A stretch of DNA of 5,046 nucleotides, from the NCBI GenBank assembly GCA_905480065.1, contig CAJQOV010000161.1, positions 1 to 5,046 of the forward strand. Direction: 5' to 3'. Positions within the stretch are counted from its first letter, which is position 1, and the number at the start of each line of letters is the position of its first letter. Shown here one piece after another: positions 1-5,046 of this stretch. The notes under the pieces are model-generated. The model made no database searches, was not told the DNA's origin, and was given only the letters and a program-made list of their open reading frames with translations. The stretch comes from an uncultured Gammaproteobacteria bacterium. Lineage in GTDB: Bacteria > Pseudomonadota > Gammaproteobacteria > UBA9214. The position numbers were made by a program, and so were the translations under genes.

Positions 1-617
1 CAGGCATGCGTACTGTCCAGTTGTTCATCGCGCAAGGCCAGCAGGCTGGCGCCATCCAGGTAGATGCCATCCGCCCGTTGCTGCATGCAACGTACCGGCC
101 CTGCTTCAAGGTGATATTCGTAGCGCGCACCCGCAACCACCGGGGTCACTCCATCGGCTTCGCAATCTAGCAGCAATCCGTAGCCAAGCTCCTGCAGCAG
201 CTGTTTCTCGAAGCAGCGCAGTGCCTGCTCCTCGCTGGCCGGCAGCAACATCAGTGCCCGTTCATAGGCATCAAACAGGCCCGGGTGCGGGTCATGCCGG
301 CTGAGCAGGCGCAACAGCAATTCGTTCAGGTAACACGCGCTCAGCAGCTGTCTGCCGGTTACCCGTGGCGCATGCGCCCGGGTATCCACATCGGTCAGCG
401 TACCAAGCTCGCCACGCAGATTCCACGACAGCCACAGCGGCTGCAGCATCTGTAACTGGTTGTGCCAGCGCCCGCGTGCTGCACGTGCACCGCGCGCCAC
501 CAGGCCGATCCGGCCGTACTCGCGACTGAACACCTCCAGCAACAGGCTCGAATCCCGGTACGGGTAATGGTGCAGGATCCATGCAGCTTGCAGTGCAACG
601 CGGGTAGTGCCGGTCAT
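1..617 (-). CDS. recO: DNA repair protein RecO, C-terminus cut off by the window edge
   Basis: RecO is the cytoplasmic recombination mediator that works with RecR (and RecF) to load RecA onto SSB-coated single-stranded DNA and to anneal strands. The frame starts at an ATG (617-615) and stays open for 205 codons to position 3, so the stop lies outside the window; E. coli RecO has 242 residues, so roughly 35-40 are missing. Visible family features are an N-terminal OB-fold-like part (about 1-80, with AWILHHYPYRDSSLLLEVF at 12-30 and GRIGLVARGAR at 35-45), the conserved YLNELLLRLL at 96-105 and the LGYGL segment at 144-148 in the helical domain. The gene begins 16 nt after the era stop, as expected for the conserved era-recO pair. 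No clear Shine-Dalgarno precedes the ATG, but no other in-frame start lies just upstream, so translation probably depends on ribosomes arriving from era. The identification rests on recalled family sequence and is secure. Confidence 0.93.
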   Translation of the reverse strand, partial: MTGTTRVALQAAWILHHYPYRDSSLLLEVFSREYGRIGLVARGARAARGRWHNQLQMLQPLWLSWNLRGELGTLTDVDTRAHAPRVTGRQLLSACYLNELLLRLLSRHDPHPGLFDAYERALMLLPASEEQALRCFEKQLLQELGYGLLLDCEADGVTPVVAGARYEYHLEAGPVRCMQQRADGIYLDGASLLALRDEQLDSTHA

Positions 618-633
618 GTCGGTGCGTACCGGG

Positions 634-1536
634 CTATGGCTTGTCCAGAGTATAGCCGAGACTGCGCAGCGATCGCTCGTCATCTGCCCAGCCTTCCTTT
701 ACCTTCACCCAAAGCTTCAGGTTCACCTTGCTGCCGATCATCGCCTCGATGTCCCGACGCGCCTGCTGCCCGACTTCCTTGAGTACGGCGCCCTGCTTGC
801 CAATCACGATATTCTTCTGGCTTTGCCGCTCCACCCAGATCAACGCATGAATGTGGGTGATGCGCCCCTCGTGACGAAACGATTCGATCTCAACGGTCAA
901 CCCGTAAGGCAGCTCACGCGTCAGTTTGCGGAACAGTTTTTCACGCACCAGTTCGGCCACCAGGAAACGTTCGGAACGATCGGTTACCTGGTCTTCCGGG
1001 AAACTGGCTGGCGCCAGCGGCAGGCGCCGCTCGATGCACGCTTCCAGTGCCGCCAGGTTGCGACCCTTGCTGGCCGAAATCGGCACAATCTCGTCGAACG
1101 GATACCGGGCCGCCAGCTTCTGCAGATCAGGCAACAGCGCATCGCGGTCCTTCAGCTGGTCAATCTTGTTGACCGCCAGGATCACCGGACAGCCAACATC
1201 GGCCAGCTTGTTCAGCACCAGGTCATCATCCGGCAACCAGCGCATTGCCTCGACCAGGAACACCACCACATCGACATCCTGCAACACCGTGCTGGCAGTG
1301 CGATTCATGTAACGATTCATGGCCCGGCCGCTGAAACCGTGGATGCCCGGGGTGTCGACATAGATGAGCTGCGCATGCGCGTGCGTCTTGATACCCAGCA
1401 CCTGGTGCCGCGTGGTCTGCGGCCGGCGCGAGGTAATACTGATTTTCTGGCCCAGGATGCGATTCAGCAGCGTCGACTTGCCAACATTGGGCCGGCCAAC
1501 GAGGGCAATATAACCGCAGCGGAAATCAACGCTCAC
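634..1536 (-). CDS. era: GTPase Era, 16S rRNA-binding ribosome assembly factor
   Basis: Era is an essential GTPase that binds near the 3' end of 16S rRNA and promotes 30S maturation; it is cytoplasmic and peripherally membrane-associated. The 300-residue product (301 in E. coli) has every expected motif: G1 GRPNVGKS at 14-21, the G2 region with TT at 41-42, G3 DTPG at 61-64, G4 NKID at 123-126 and G5 SAS at 154-156. The C-terminal KH domain follows, with its GxxG loop in VIGKQG (244-249) and the family ending WVKVKEGWADDERSLRSLGY at 276-295. The start is GTG (1536-1534). It is the only usable start, because no ATG, GTG or TTG lies between the in-frame upstream stop at 1569-1567 and the P-loop. 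A GGAA lies 7 nt upstream. The gene overlaps the end of rnc by 11 nt, which suggests translational coupling, and it ends in TAG. The protein looks complete and normal. Confidence 0.97.
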   Translation of the reverse strand: MSVDFRCGYIALVGRPNVGKSTLLNRILGQKISITSRRPQTTRHQVLGIKTHAHAQLIYVDTPGIHGFSGRAMNRYMNRTASTVLQDVDVVVFLVEAMRWLPDDDLVLNKLADVGCPVILAVNKIDQLKDRDALLPDLQKLAARYPFDEIVPISASKGRNLAALEACIERRLPLAPASFPEDQVTDRSERFLVAELVREKLFRKLTRELPYGLTVEIESFRHEGRITHIHALIWVERQSQKNIVIGKQGAVLKEVGQQARRDIEAMIGSKVNLKLWVKVKEGWADDERSLRSLGYTLDKP

Positions 1537-2215
1537 GGGGCGGTTCCGTTGCCAGCTGCTGCAGCATCATGCCTGCAGCCTCCTGTTCGGCCTTGCGCCG
1601 GCTGTTACCGGAGCCGGTGCAGGCACGGGCGTCCTGCACTTCACAGGAAATCCGGAACCACTGCGCATGCGACTCACCACTCACTTCCAGCACCCGGTAT
1701 TCAGGCAGCGGCCTGCGCTGTGCCTGCAGGTATTCCTGCAAACGTGTCTTCGGATCCTTGAGAACAGCAATCTCGTCCAGCGCATCGAACTTGCCGGCGA
1801 ACTGCTCGTGGATGCAGTTGCGGCAGGCGTCAAATCCGTTATCGAGGTAGATGGCACCGAGCAACGCCTCGAGCGCGTCCGAGAGGATCGAGCCACGGCG
1901 ATGTCCGCCGCTACGGCGCTCGCCGGTGCCCAGTTGCAGGTATTCACCGAGCTGCAGTGTCCGGGCAATTTCCGCCAGTGATTCACGCCGGACGAGGCTG
2001 GCGCGCAAGCGACTCAGTCGCCCTTCACTGGCGGACGGAAAGCGCTGATACAACTCTGCAGCAATGACTGCACCGAGAATCGCGTCGCCAAGATATTCCA
2101 GCCGTTCATTGTTGTTGCTCCCGGCACTGCGATGGGTCAGGGCCTGCTGCAGCAGCGCGGAATCGCTGAACCGGTAACCAAGTCGCTGCTGCAGAAGATC
2201 CGGGTCGCGTATCAA
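1526..2215 (-). CDS. rnc: Ribonuclease III
   Basis: RNase III cuts double-stranded RNA, processing the rRNA precursor and some mRNAs, and acts as a homodimer with Mg2+. The 229-residue product has the catalytic domain at about 1-148 with the signature NERLEYLGD (36-44). The acidic residues matching E. coli E38, E41, D45, E65, D114 and E117 are all present as E37, E40, D44, E64, D113 and E116. A C-terminal double-stranded RNA-binding domain runs from about 154 to 222, with DPKTRLQEYLQ at 154-164 and NSRRKAEQEAA at 204-214. The start is TTG (2215-2213), forced by an in-frame stop at 2242-2240 and by the absence of any ATG, GTG or TTG between it and the catalytic signature. TTG overlaps the TGA of the upstream gene by 4 nt (TTGA) and there is no strong Shine-Dalgarno, so re-initiation is likely. 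E. coli rnc is autoregulated by a cleavable hairpin in its leader; here rnc has no leader of its own, so any such site would lie elsewhere in the operon. Confidence 0.97.
   Translation of the reverse strand: MIRDPDLLQQRLGYRFSDSALLQQALTHRSAGSNNNERLEYLGDAILGAVIAAELYQRFPSASEGRLSRLRASLVRRESLAEIARTLQLGEYLQLGTGERRSGGHRRGSILSDALEALLGAIYLDNGFDACRNCIHEQFAGKFDALDEIAVLKDPKTRLQEYLQAQRRPLPEYRVLEVSGESHAQWFRISCEVQDARACTGSGNSRRKAEQEAAGMMLQQLATEPPRER
1544..1547 (-). promoter_or_regulatory. Probable ribosome binding site of era
   Basis: On the minus strand GGAA, inside the last codons of rnc, stands 7 nt before the GTG at 1536. It is a short match but well placed, and it supports the GTG as the true start. 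Confidence 0.5.
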
Positions 2216-2580
2216 AGCTTGCGTGCCATAACCTGTTTGTCAAAACTCATCAGCACCGAGACGTTACCGAACAGGTGCACACGGGAATCGTACTTGGCCT
2301 GCACTCTGTAAAACTGGCCGGCGGCCTTTATGATCACGTCCTTGTGTGTAATGGTGTTGACGTAACTGATATCAAAGCGGCGTTCCAGAAGGTTGCGTAT
2401 TTCGGTCGGCGTCTCGAATCCCGTTTCCTTGGCGAGCGACTCCAGCGTTGATACCACCTTGTAATACTCCAGATACGACGGCACCATCTTGAGTGTCAGC
2501 AAAGTGAAGAAACCGATCAGTGCCAGCACGATCAGCCAGCCGATTCCCGTCATCCCCTTCTGTTGCGACAATGAACGCAT
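2212..2580 (-). CDS. DUF4845 family small membrane protein, function unknown
   Basis: This is a 122-residue protein of the type commonly encoded between lepB and rnc in Gammaproteobacteria and annotated as DUF4845. Its function is not known. It has a short basic N-terminus, a glycine-methionine step at 9-10 (QQKGMTGIGW), one hydrophobic segment at about 11-31, then a soluble part of about 90 residues that begins KMVPSYLEYYKV (31-42), the most recognisable family stretch. By the positive-inside rule the soluble part should face the periplasm, anchored by the N-terminal helix. The N-terminus resembles a type IV prepilin (Gly followed by a hydrophobic helix), but the position-5 glutamate of true pilins is Gly14 here. 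The gene starts with ATG behind a strong AAGGGGG site, lies 21 nt after lepB, and its TGA overlaps the rnc start. Close packing with lepB suggests a link to export or the envelope, which is inference only. The family assignment comes from context and sequence resemblance. Confidence 0.85.
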   Translation of the reverse strand: MRSLSQQKGMTGIGWLIVLALIGFFTLLTLKMVPSYLEYYKVVSTLESLAKETGFETPTEIRNLLERRFDISYVNTITHKDVIIKAAGQFYRVQAKYDSRVHLFGNVSVLMSFDKQVMARKL

Positions 2581-2585
2581 AATTT

Positions 2586-2592
2586 CCCCCTT
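2586..2592 (-). promoter_or_regulatory. Ribosome binding site of the DUF4845 gene
   Basis: On the minus strand AAGGGGG lies 5 nt before the ATG at 2580. It is the strongest Shine-Dalgarno in the window and falls in the 21-nt gap after lepB. It suggests that this small gene, and by coupling rnc, has its own efficient ribosome entry. Confidence 0.75.
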
Positions 2593-2601
2593 GTGTTTGG
2601 C

Positions 2602-3429
2602 CTAGTTAATTTTCATGCCGATGCGATCGAAATCAACACCACCATTGGCACTGTCCCAGTTCATCCAGACCCGGAACGCCTTGCCAACCAGATTGTCTTC
2701 CGGGACAGTTCCCCAGAACCGGCTGTCGTTACTGTTGTCCCGGTTGTCACCCATTACAAAATACTCGCCGTCCCGCACCATGAATTCACCTTCCAGCCCG
2801 GGCGTGCGCGGCATCACCAGGATATCGTGCTGCACCTCGCCCAGTTGCTCGCGGCGGCGACTGGCCCCGGACATGTTGACGCCCGACCCGGTGCCGATAT
2901 ACACGCCGCCGGGCACCTGCCCGGCCGCTTCCCCGTTAATGTAAACGACCTTGTTGAAATAACCAATCCGGTCACCTGGCAAGCCTACCACCCGCTTGAT
3001 GTAGTCGACTCCGGGATCCTTGGGATAGCGGAACACCACCACGTCGCCGCGTTGCGGCGTGCCGATTTCGACAACCCTGGAGTTGAGCACCGGCAACCGC
3101 AGGCCAAAGGCAAACTTGTTCACCAGGATGAAATCACCGACCAGCAGGGTCGGCATCATGGACCCGGAGGGGATACGAAACGGCTCCACCACGAAGGAAC
3201 GCAACATGAGCACCGCGAAGATCACCGGAAAAAATGATTTGCAGTACTCGATCAGGGTTGATTCACGCAGCGTCGCACGCACCTGGTCGGAGCCCTGGTC
3301 GGCTCCGCCGGCAACCAGGCCGGCGGCCCTGCGGCGGCGCGCCGGTGCCAACAGCAGCGCGTCCAGCGCCCAGGCAAGGCCGGTAAACAGGGTCGCGATA
3401 ACCAGTATCATGGGAAAGTCAAAGTTCAT
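2602..3429 (-). CDS. lepB: Signal peptidase I (leader peptidase)
   Basis: This inner-membrane serine protease removes signal peptides from proteins exported by Sec and Tat, using a Ser/Lys catalytic pair on the periplasmic side. The product has 275 residues. Two hydrophobic segments (about 5-27 and 66-80) are joined by a basic, low-complexity cytoplasmic loop (RRRR at 31-34, then Gly/Ala-rich). Box B is PSGSMMPTL at 87-95 with nucleophile Ser90. Box D is DYIKRVVGLPGD at 142-153 with the general base Lys145. The last conserved box is GDNRDNSNDSR at 227-237. Ser90 and Lys145 carry the same numbers as in E. coli LepB; the protein is shorter than E. coli's 324 residues because the C-terminal insertions are reduced. 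The ATG start has GAGG 6 nt upstream, and an in-frame stop lies a few codons further up. It follows lepA after 60 nt with no terminator, matching the lepA-lepB operon, and ends in TAG. The enzyme looks complete. Confidence 0.97.
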   Translation of the reverse strand: MNFDFPMILVIATLFTGLAWALDALLLAPARRRRAAGLVAGGADQGSDQVRATLRESTLIEYCKSFFPVIFAVLMLRSFVVEPFRIPSGSMMPTLLVGDFILVNKFAFGLRLPVLNSRVVEIGTPQRGDVVVFRYPKDPGVDYIKRVVGLPGDRIGYFNKVVYINGEAAGQVPGGVYIGTGSGVNMSGASRRREQLGEVQHDILVMPRTPGLEGEFMVRDGEYFVMGDNRDNSNDSRFWGTVPEDNLVGKAFRVWMNWDSANGGVDFDRIGMKIN

Positions 3430-3435
3430 GTTCAG

Positions 3436-3439
3436 CCTC
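3436..3439 (-). promoter_or_regulatory. Ribosome binding site of lepB
   Basis: On the minus strand GAGG stands 6 nt before the ATG at 3429, a normal Shine-Dalgarno distance. It supports this ATG over the second in-frame ATG at codon 7. Confidence 0.75.
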
Positions 3440-3459
3440 AGTAATCAGTTTCCTGTTGC

Positions 3460-3476
3460 ACCCGGGTCACCATGGT
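3460..3476. repeat. Two adjacent 8-bp palindromes between lepA and lepB
   Basis: The 60-nt lepA-lepB spacer holds ACCCGGGT (3460-3467) and ACCATGGT (3469-3476). Each is a perfect palindrome of the form ACC-NN-GGT, and the two are repeated with a 9-bp period. No T-run follows, so this is not an intrinsic terminator. It could be a small operator or RNA structure, or simply chance in GC-rich DNA. Confidence 0.4.
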
Positions 3477-3489
3477 TGCCCGTGGCAGC

Positions 3490-5046
3490 TCATTCATTGT
3501 CCACGCGCAGCACTGCCAGGAACGCCGCCTGTGGAATTTCCACCTTGCCAAACTGTTTCATACGTTTCTTGCCGGCCTTCTGCTTTTCCAGCAACTTGCG
3601 CTTGCGCGTGATGTCGCCACCATAACACTTTGCCGTGACGTTCTTGCGCAACGCCTTTACCGTGGTACGCGCAATGATCTGCGCGCCGATCGCGGACTGG
3701 ATCGCCACATCGTACATCTGGCGTGGTATCAGCTCCTTCATGCGCGAGGCCAGCTGGCGGCCACGCAGCTGGGCCAGGTCCCGGTGCACGATCAGCGACA
3801 GCGCATCGACGCGTTCCCCGTTGATCAGGATGTCCAGCTTGACCAGCGGCGCGGACTGGAAACGCAGGAAATGGTAGTCGAACGACGCATAACCGCGACT
3901 GACCGACTTGAGCCGGTCAAAAAAGTCCAGCACGACCTCGCTCAGTGGCAGTTCGTAATTCAGCGAAACCTGGTTGCCAAGGTATTGCATGTCGCGTTGT
4001 ACACCACGTTTTTCGATACACAGGTTGATGACGTTGCCGACGTAATCCTGCGGCACCAGGATATTCGCCATAATGATCGGTTCGCGAACTTCCTCGATCT
4101 GGTTTGGTGGCGGCAAACTGGCCGGGTTGTCGATCTTCAGCAGCTCTCCGCGCGTATTGAGCACCTCGTAGATTACCGTCGGCGCGGTGGTGATCAGATC
4201 GAGATCGTATTCACGCTCCAGCCGCTCCTGCACGATCTCCATGTGCAGCATGCCGAGAAACCCGCAGCGGAAGCCAAAGCCGAGCGCGTCGGAGGTCTCC
4301 GGTTCATAGTGCAGTGCGGCATCGTTCAAACGCAGCTTCTGCAGGGCATCGCGCAGGTCTTCATAATCGTCTGTACTGACCGGGTAGAGCCCGGCAAACA
4401 CGTTCGGCTGCGCGGTCTTGAACCCGGGCAAGGACTTGGCCGCCGGATTGTTGGTCAGTGTCAGCGTGTCCCCGACAGGTGCGCCGTCGATCTCCTTGAT
4501 GCCGGCAATGACAAAGCCTACATCACCCGCCTCCAGCTCGCTGCGCTCCTGTGGCTTGGGTGTAAACACGCCCAGTTTTTCCACCTGGTAACTGCGGCCG
4601 GTCGACATCACGCGAATCTTGTCGCGCCGGGTCAGTCGACCTTCCATGACACGAATCAGCGATATCACACCGACGTAATTATCAAACCAGGAATCGATGA
4701 TCAGGCCCTTGAGCGGCGCATCGGCATCACCGGCCGGCGGCGGCACGCGACGGATCAGCTCCTCCAGCACATCGACCACGCCCTCCCCGGTCTTTGCGCT
4801 GCAGCGCACCGCATCGGTCGCCTCCAGCCCGATGATCTCCTCGATTTCGCGGATGACCCGCTCCGGGTCTGCGGACGGCAGGTCGATCTTGTTCAGCACC
4901 GGCACCACCTCGAGGTCGAGATCGATCGCGGTATAGCAGTTTGCGACGCTCTGCGCCTCCACGCCCTGTGCGGCATCGTTCAAACGCAGCTTCTGCAGGG
5001 CATCGCGCAGGTCTTCATAATCGTCTGTACTGACCGGGTAGAGCCC
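3490..5046 (-). CDS. lepA: Elongation factor 4 (LepA), N-terminus missing; reading frame runs into a repeated end
   Basis: LepA/EF4 is a ribosome-associated translational GTPase paralogous to EF-G and implicated in efficient initiation and 30S assembly. From about 4980 down to the TGA at 3492-3490 the frame matches LepA from about residue 105 of the 599 in E. coli to the end. Numbered from the TTG at 4983, it has G4 NKID (31-34), G5 SAK (62-64), domain II (about 92-185), the EF-G-like domains with GFGFRCGFLGMLHMEI (235-250), and the LepA-specific C-terminus with KCYGGDITRKRKLLEKQK (452-469) and KKRMKQ (472-477). The N-terminal G1, G2 and G3 motifs are absent. The frame stays open to 5046, but the codons at 4984-5046 spell GLYPVSTDDYEDLRDALQKLR, an exact copy of an internal LepA segment, where the family should have the G3 region and a sequence ending near VVDAAQGVEAQ. 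The TTG at 4983 is an internal leucine codon of the copied segment and not a real start. Treat everything right of about 4977 as suspect. Confidence 0.95.
   Translation of the reverse strand, partial: GLYPVSTDDYEDLRDALQKLRLNDAAQGVEAQSVANCYTAIDLDLEVVPVLNKIDLPSADPERVIREIEEIIGLEATDAVRCSAKTGEGVVDVLEELIRRVPPPAGDADAPLKGLIIDSWFDNYVGVISLIRVMEGRLTRRDKIRVMSTGRSYQVEKLGVFTPKPQERSELEAGDVGFVIAGIKEIDGAPVGDTLTLTNNPAAKSLPGFKTAQPNVFAGLYPVSTDDYEDLRDALQKLRLNDAALHYEPETSDALGFGFRCGFLGMLHMEIVQERLEREYDLDLITTAPTVIYEVLNTRGELLKIDNPASLPPPNQIEEVREPIIMANILVPQDYVGNVINLCIEKRGVQRDMQYLGNQVSLNYELPLSEVVLDFFDRLKSVSRGYASFDYHFLRFQSAPLVKLDILINGERVDALSLIVHRDLAQLRGRQLASRMKELIPRQMYDVAIQSAIGAQIIARTTVKALRKNVTAKCYGGDITRKRKLLEKQKAGKKRMKQFGKVEIPQAAFLAVLRVDNE
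4314..4392. repeat. 79-bp direct repeat, internal copy in lepA
   Basis: This segment is identical, base for base, to 4968-5046 and has the same orientation. It is the genuine copy: translated on the minus strand it encodes LYPVSTDDYEDLRDALQKLR followed by LNDAAL, which continues naturally into HYEPETSDALGFGFRCGF as in other LepA proteins. The copies diverge at 4313 (a) versus 4967 (t). They cannot be compared beyond 4392, because the other copy ends with the window. Confidence 0.97.
4968..5046. repeat. 79-bp direct repeat, copy at the right edge, probably misplaced
   Basis: This is an exact copy of 4314-4392, displaced by 654 nt (218 codons), so it is in frame with lepA. It ends precisely at the last base of the window. 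It stands where the part of lepA encoding the G3 region and the strand before DAAQGVEAQ is expected. The junction falls within a stretch encoding Asp-Ala-Ala, which both true LepA sites would share. A chimeric read or assembly error is the likeliest origin. A real in-frame tandem duplication is possible. Confidence 0.95.

Noticed and set aside
1..617. Possibility that recO is a broken gene because no stop is present
   Set aside because: The frame is uninterrupted for 205 codons and simply runs off the window edge. The length and conserved segments fit an intact RecO missing only its last residues.
607..1761. Long plus-strand open frame of 384 codons opposite era and rnc
   Set aside because: The translation is rich in His, Gln and Arg and resembles no protein I know. 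It lies wholly antisense to two clearly conserved genes, so it is a GC-driven shadow.
2593..3237. Plus-strand open frame of 214 codons opposite lepB
   Set aside because: It is antisense to a complete signal peptidase with all catalytic boxes, and its composition is typical of a shadow frame.
3455..3489. Possible intrinsic terminator between lepA and lepB
   Set aside because: The GGG...CCC arms leave an internal mismatch and a two-base loop, and no T-run follows on the minus strand. Read-through into lepB is more likely.
4981..4983. TTG as the start codon of a 497-residue LepA
   Set aside because: This TTG is a leucine codon in the copied segment (the Leu of LNDAA), and the protein would lack the G1-G3 motifs needed to bind GTP. 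It is not a real start.

Overview
The window is a GC-rich, tightly packed fragment of a proteobacterial housekeeping operon. All genes lie on the minus strand, so transcription runs from the right end towards position 1. In transcription order they are lepA (EF4, 5' end missing), lepB (signal peptidase I), a small DUF4845-type membrane protein, rnc (RNase III), era (ribosome-assembly GTPase) and recO (3' end missing). This order, with the small membrane protein between lepB and rnc, is the arrangement known from Pseudomonas and other Gammaproteobacteria. Protein sequences also resemble that class: LepB Ser90/Lys145 fall at the same numbers as in E. coli, and Era is 300 aa against 301. I would call it an uncultured or less-studied gammaproteobacterium and cannot go below class.

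Layout: recO occupies 1-617 and runs off the left edge. era is at 634-1536, rnc at 1526-2215, the DUF4845 gene at 2212-2580, lepB at 2602-3429, and lepA from 3490 to the right edge. Gaps are 16, 21 and 60 nt, and two junctions overlap (11 nt for rnc/era, 4 nt for DUF4845/rnc). I see no terminator, tRNA, mobile element or CRISPR array. No stretch over 300 bases lacks a gene.

Functionally the genes join translation and ribosome maturation (LepA, RNase III, Era), protein export (LepB and possibly the DUF4845 protein) and recombinational repair (RecO). rnc uses a TTG start and era a GTG start, each overlapping the gene before it, which suggests translational coupling.

The one real anomaly is at the right edge. 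The last 79 bases (4968-5046) are an exact direct copy of 4314-4392 inside lepA, in the same orientation and the same reading frame, offset by 654 nt (218 codons). They sit where the N-terminal GTPase part of LepA should be encoded. The likeliest cause is a chimeric or mis-assembled end at a short shared sequence, with a real in-frame tandem duplication in lepA as the less likely alternative. Otherwise this is an ordinary core-genome region and I found no convincing undescribed system.
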